Shown here one piece after another: positions 5,543 to 8,999 of a stretch of 8,999 bases of DNA. Each line of letters starts with the position of its first letter. Positions within the stretch are counted from its first letter, which is position 1. The translations under genes and the position numbers were made by a program. The stretch lies in contig CATLGL010000065.1 of the NCBI GenBank assembly GCA_949935895.1, positions 1-8,999 on the forward strand, in the 5' to 3' direction. Below the pieces are notes generated by a model that was given only the letters and a program-made list of their open reading frames with translations, did no database searches and had not been told where the DNA came from. This DNA is from an uncultured Clostridia bacterium (lineage in GTDB: Bacteria > Bacillota > Clostridia > TANB77 > CAG-508).

Positions 5543-8500
5543 ATGGGATTACGATTGATTTATGGAAAAGCAGGAAGTGGAAAAAGTCAATATTGCTTAA
5601 ATAAGATAAAAGAAAACATAGATAATCCAAATAAAATTTATATGATTACCCCAGAACAGTTTTCCTATATGCAAGAAAGAAAAATGTTAGATGTTTTAAC
5701 AACAAATGCTGTTATGAAGGCAGAAGTCTTAACATTTGCACGTATGGCACATCGTGTGTTTCAAAAAGAGCGGTGGGGCAAAGGTAGAACTTTCAAAAGC
5801 TGGAAAAGCCATGTTAATTTCTCATTTGCTACAGGTAGAGAAAAAAAATTTGACATTTCTAAGTAGATCAGATGAAAATGTAGAATTAGTAATGGAGCAA
5901 ATTAAAGAATTAAAAAAACATATGGTAACAAAAGAAATGTTGCAAAGGCTAACAAATCAAACGGAGGAGACTTATGTAAAAGCAAAATTGGAGGATATCT
6001 GTTTACTATATGGAGATTATCAACAAGCAATTCAAAAATCATATATTGATGAAGAAGATGTATTAACATTATTATCTCAAAAATTAGAAGATACTGATAT
6101 GTTTGACGATGTAATTATTTATATTGATGAGTTTTCTGGATTTACCAAACAAGAATATGAAATTATGCGAAAACTATTACCAAAGGTAAAAGAAATAAAT
6201 ATCACAATTTGTACAGATGAGTTAGAGGAAACAAAAGACTTAAATGATATTTTTTATACCAATAAACAAACAGCAAAGAAGTTAATTCAAATAGCCAAAG
6301 AAGAAAAAGTGGTAATTGAAAAACCAATAGAATTAAAAACACCATATCGTTTTCAAAATGAGGAATTACTAGTATTAGAAGGCAATATGAGTGGAAAAGG
6401 AAATAAGGTATATCAAAAAGAAACAAAAGATATTAAATTATTTCTTGCACAAAATCCATTTTCTGAAATAGAACAAGTGGCACAAACAATCATTGATTTA
6501 GTTGCACATAATAATTATCGTTATCGCGATATATCGGTTATTACAAAAAATATGGTGCAATATGCAAGTTTAATCACTGCTATTTTTTCAAGATATGATA
6601 TTCATGTGTTTATTGATGAAAAAAAAGATTTTAGCCAAAATATTTTAGTAAAATACATATTATCACTTGTTAATATTTTTGCTAAAAATTGGTCATATGA
6701 AGCAATGTTTCAATATATAAAAATAGGTTTTTTAAATTTAACCAATGAAGAAATTTTTGAACTAGAAAACTATTGTATCTCATATGGAATTAAAGGAAAT
6801 AAGTGGTATAAAGAGGAATGGAAAATAGCAAAAAATGATGAGCAACTACATAGATTAAATCAGATTAGACAAAATATAGTAACACCATTACTACATTTTA
6901 AAAATCAATTATCAAAAACCAAAACGACCAAACAATTATCAAAAGTATTATATGAATTTTTAATACAAAACCAAATTAATGAAAAACTACACCAAAAAGC
7001 GATTATATTAAGCAAAATGGGAGAGATGGAGCTTAGTAACATCTACGAAACGACTTGGGATATGGTTATACAGGTTTTAGATGAATTAGTTATGGTGTTA
7101 CCAGAAGAAGTAATTTCATTTGAAGAATATATAAAACTTTTAAAAATAGGATTAACAAGTAGTGGACTTGGTACAATTCCTGCAAAGCTAGATCAAGTAA
7201 TGATTGGTGATGTAGAAAGAAGTAGAACACATAAAGTAAAAGCTGTATTCCTAATTGGGATTAATGATGGAATTTTTCCATCAAATCATAATGAAGAAGG
7301 CTTTTTAAAGGATAGTGATAGACAATACTTGAAAGAAAATGGTATTGAGCTTGCAAAAGACACAAAAGAACAGTTATATGAAGAAAATTTTAATATTTAT
7401 AAAGCATTTACAATACCAGAAGAAAAACTATATATTTCTTATGCTTCATCAGATCAGGCAGGAAAGACATTAAGACCCTCTGTATTAGTTTCAAAATTAA
7501 AAAGAATGTATCCTAATTTAACCCAAACAAGCGATATCGTTCAAAAACAAACCAAAATTACAACAAAAGAAGCAACTTTTTACGAATTATTAAGTAATAT
7601 TCGAAGTTTTGAAGATGGAAAACCAATTGATGATATATGGTTTAGTATTTATCAGATTTACAAAAAGGATAACGAATATAATAAAAGGTTACAACAAGCA
7701 TTAAAAGGAATTTATTACCAAAACGAACCCTCCAAAATTAATAAACAAAATATACAAAATTTATATGGAGATACATTGAAGACAAGTATTTCAAAATTAG
7801 AACAGTATAAACGTTGTGCATTTTCTTTTTACCTAAAATATGGTTTAGGTTTAAATGAAAAGGATTTATTTGAAGTAAAAAGTATAGATACTGGAAATTT
7901 TATTCATGATGTTATTGACGCTTTTTTTAGTCAAGTAATAGGAAGAAATTTAGACTTAAAACAAATGAGTGAAGAGGAAATTTATGATATTATTAAAAAT
8001 TTAATCCAAGAGAAGTTAACACAAAATAGAAATTATATTTTTACCTCTAACAAAAAATATCAAGTTTTAACCAAGAGATTAGAAAAACTAATTTTACAAG
8101 CAATGAAATATATTATTTCAAGTATTACAAGCAGTGATTTTAATATAATAGGAAACGAAGTGGAATTTAATAAAAATAAAGACTATCCACCAATAGTAAT
8201 TGAATTAGAAAATGGCAACAAAGTGGAACTTAGTGGAAAAATTGACCGCATTGATTTAGCAAAAGGAGTAGATGGAAATTATATTAGAATTATAGATTAT
8301 AAATCATCAGCAAAAAATATTGATTTAAATGAAGTAGTAGCAGGGTTACAAATTCAACTATTAACATATTTAGATGTTGTAACCAAACAAGAAGAACAAC
8401 AAATTCCAGCAGGAGTGCTATATTTTAATGTATTAGAGCCAATGATAAAAGCAGACAAATATAAAACTGATGAAGAAATTGAAAAAGAAATCAAAAAACA

Positions 8501-8888
8501 ATTTAAAATGGAGGGACTTATTTTAGCAGATGTAAAGGTAGTAAGAATGATGGATAAAACATTAGAAAAGGGAGCGTCCAATTTAGTGCCAGTATATTTG
8601 GATCAAAACCAAAACATTAGTGAGGCAAAATCAAGTGTTATCACAAAAGAGGAATTTCAAGCTTTACAAAAACAGCTTGATAAAGTAATAAAAGACATTG
8701 CAAAAGAAATCTATTCAGGAGACATTGCAATAAGACCATACTATAATCAAAAGAAAAAGAAAACGCCATGTGATTATTGTGAGTACAAATCTATTTGCAA
8801 TTTCGACCCAAACTGTAATTCATATTACTACATACCAAACAAATCTAAAGAGCAAATTCTAGAACAGATGAGGGAAAACGGAAGATAA
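5543..8888 (+). CDS. addB: ATP-dependent helicase/nuclease subunit AddB, needs a +1 frameshift
   Basis: AddB is one subunit of the AddAB helicase-nuclease that resects double-strand DNA ends for recombination repair. The gene is in two frames: 5543-5770 encodes residues 1-76, and 5772-8888 encodes 77-1114 after C5771 is skipped. Total length is near the family norm. The N-terminus has the Walker A motif GKAGSGKS (8-15), followed by MITPEQFSYMQE. Iron-sulfur cysteines are C758 (YKRCAF) and C1076, C1079 and C1085 (CDYCEYKSIC), matching the C...CxxCxxxxxC pattern of AddB. Nuclease residues include D901 in GKIDRID, D918 and K920 in IIDYKS, and GLQIQLLTY just after. A strong AGGAGGAG at 5528-5535 sets the ATG at 5543. 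Unshifted translation stops at 5866 after 107 residues, leaving only the Walker A region. A terminator overlaps the stop codon and addA, the usual next gene, is not present in the window. Confidence 0.94.
5768..5777 (+). other. +1 frameshift site at CGG in addB
   Basis: The upstream frame reads GAG CGG TGG, and the protein continues as GGT GGG GCA AAG, giving Q-K-E-G-G-A-K-V-E-L-S-K-A-G-K-A-M. A paired glycine followed by a short strand and an S..GK.M motif is typical of this part of AddB. The +1 frame stays open back to 5736, so strictly the switch could lie anywhere in 5736-5773. The family residues FARMAHRVFQ before the site are in the upstream frame, which places the switch at or right by the CGG. 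Confidence 0.72.
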
Positions 8889-8927
8889 AAAGTGGAAAAC
8901 GCGTCCTAACACGTTTTCCACTTTTTA
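8886..8927. terminator. Bidirectional terminator between addB and the convergent gene
   Basis: A 16-bp perfect stem pairs 8886-8901 with 8912-8927 around a 10-base loop. It has an A run on the left and a T run (8922-8926) on the right, so either strand presents a hairpin ending in U residues. The left arm overlaps the addB stop codon (8886-8888), and it ends 15 bases from the stop of the convergent gene. Confidence 0.85.
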
Positions 8928-8942
8928 AGTGAATGATGCTGA

Positions 8943-8999
8943 TTATTTATATTCATCAGCCCATAAAAGGCGGCACTGGATGGCAGCAGATAAGAGAAT
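8943..8999 (-). CDS. C-terminal end of a convergent gene, unidentified (partial)
   Basis: On the minus strand the sequence is open from the window edge to a TAA stop at 8943-8945, encoding 18 residues that end WADEYK. The bidirectional terminator placed 15 bases beyond its stop supports a real convergent gene. Eighteen residues are too few for me to assign a family. The gene would continue beyond base 8999. Confidence 0.4.
   Translation of the reverse strand: MLLSAAIQCRLLWADEYK

Noticed and set aside
3630..8888. Reading the three broken genes as ordinary pseudogenes
   Set aside because: Each gene has a single lesion of the same type at the same codon, and all other catalytic, iron-sulfur and membrane features are intact over several kilobases. 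Decay would give mixed lesions. A systematic sequencing artefact remains possible and is stated as the main alternative.
8938..8960. Inverted repeat GCTGAT/ATCAGC near the right edge
   Set aside because: Only six base pairs around an 11-base loop, largely inside the end of the convergent gene. Probably chance.

Overview
The window is AT-rich and looks chromosomal, from a low-GC Firmicute, most likely a clostridium. The gene order plsX-acpP-rnc followed by an Elp3-like radical SAM gene, the dominance of AGA among arginine codons, strong purine-rich ribosome binding sites, and an AddB-type nuclease beside an OGG-type glycosylase all fit this. I cannot name a genus.

Layout. Bases 1-269 hold no gene I can support, only the plsX promoter and possible operator repeats. 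Then come plsX (270-1286), acpP (1373-1612, with its own promoter and a terminator directly after the stop), rnc (1686-2357) and an Elp3-like radical SAM gene (2425-3510), closed by a perfect 18-bp terminator hairpin. A YitT-family membrane protein gene follows (3630-4500) with its own terminator. Next is a two-gene DNA repair operon: an OGG-type 8-oxoguanine glycosylase (4643-5507) with a good extended -10 promoter, and addB (5543-8888). A bidirectional terminator (8886-8927) separates addB from the tail of a convergent gene that runs off the right edge.

The striking point is reading frame. The last three complete genes (yitT family, ogg, addB) are each broken into two overlapping frames and each is restored by exactly one +1 shift. 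At every one of the three junctions the codon in the upstream frame is CGG (3960-3962, 5276-5278, 5771-5773), and dropping its C gives a GGN glycine codon that continues the conserved protein. I found no other in-frame CGG codon in any gene of the window, although the trinucleotide CGG occurs at least 12 times out of frame within genes. So in-frame CGG and +1 frameshift coincide three times out of three. This suggests that CGG is not a normal arginine codon here, and that CGGN is decoded by +1 frameshifting or as a four-base glycine codon. The main alternative is a systematic sequencing artefact that inserts C before GG. In ogg the shift lies four codons before the catalytic lysine, and in addB it lies at residue 77 of about 1114, so neither enzyme can be made without it.

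The first four genes serve membrane lipid synthesis (PlsX, ACP) and RNA processing or modification (RNase III, the radical SAM protein). The last two serve DNA repair, by base excision of oxidised guanine and by double-strand break end resection.
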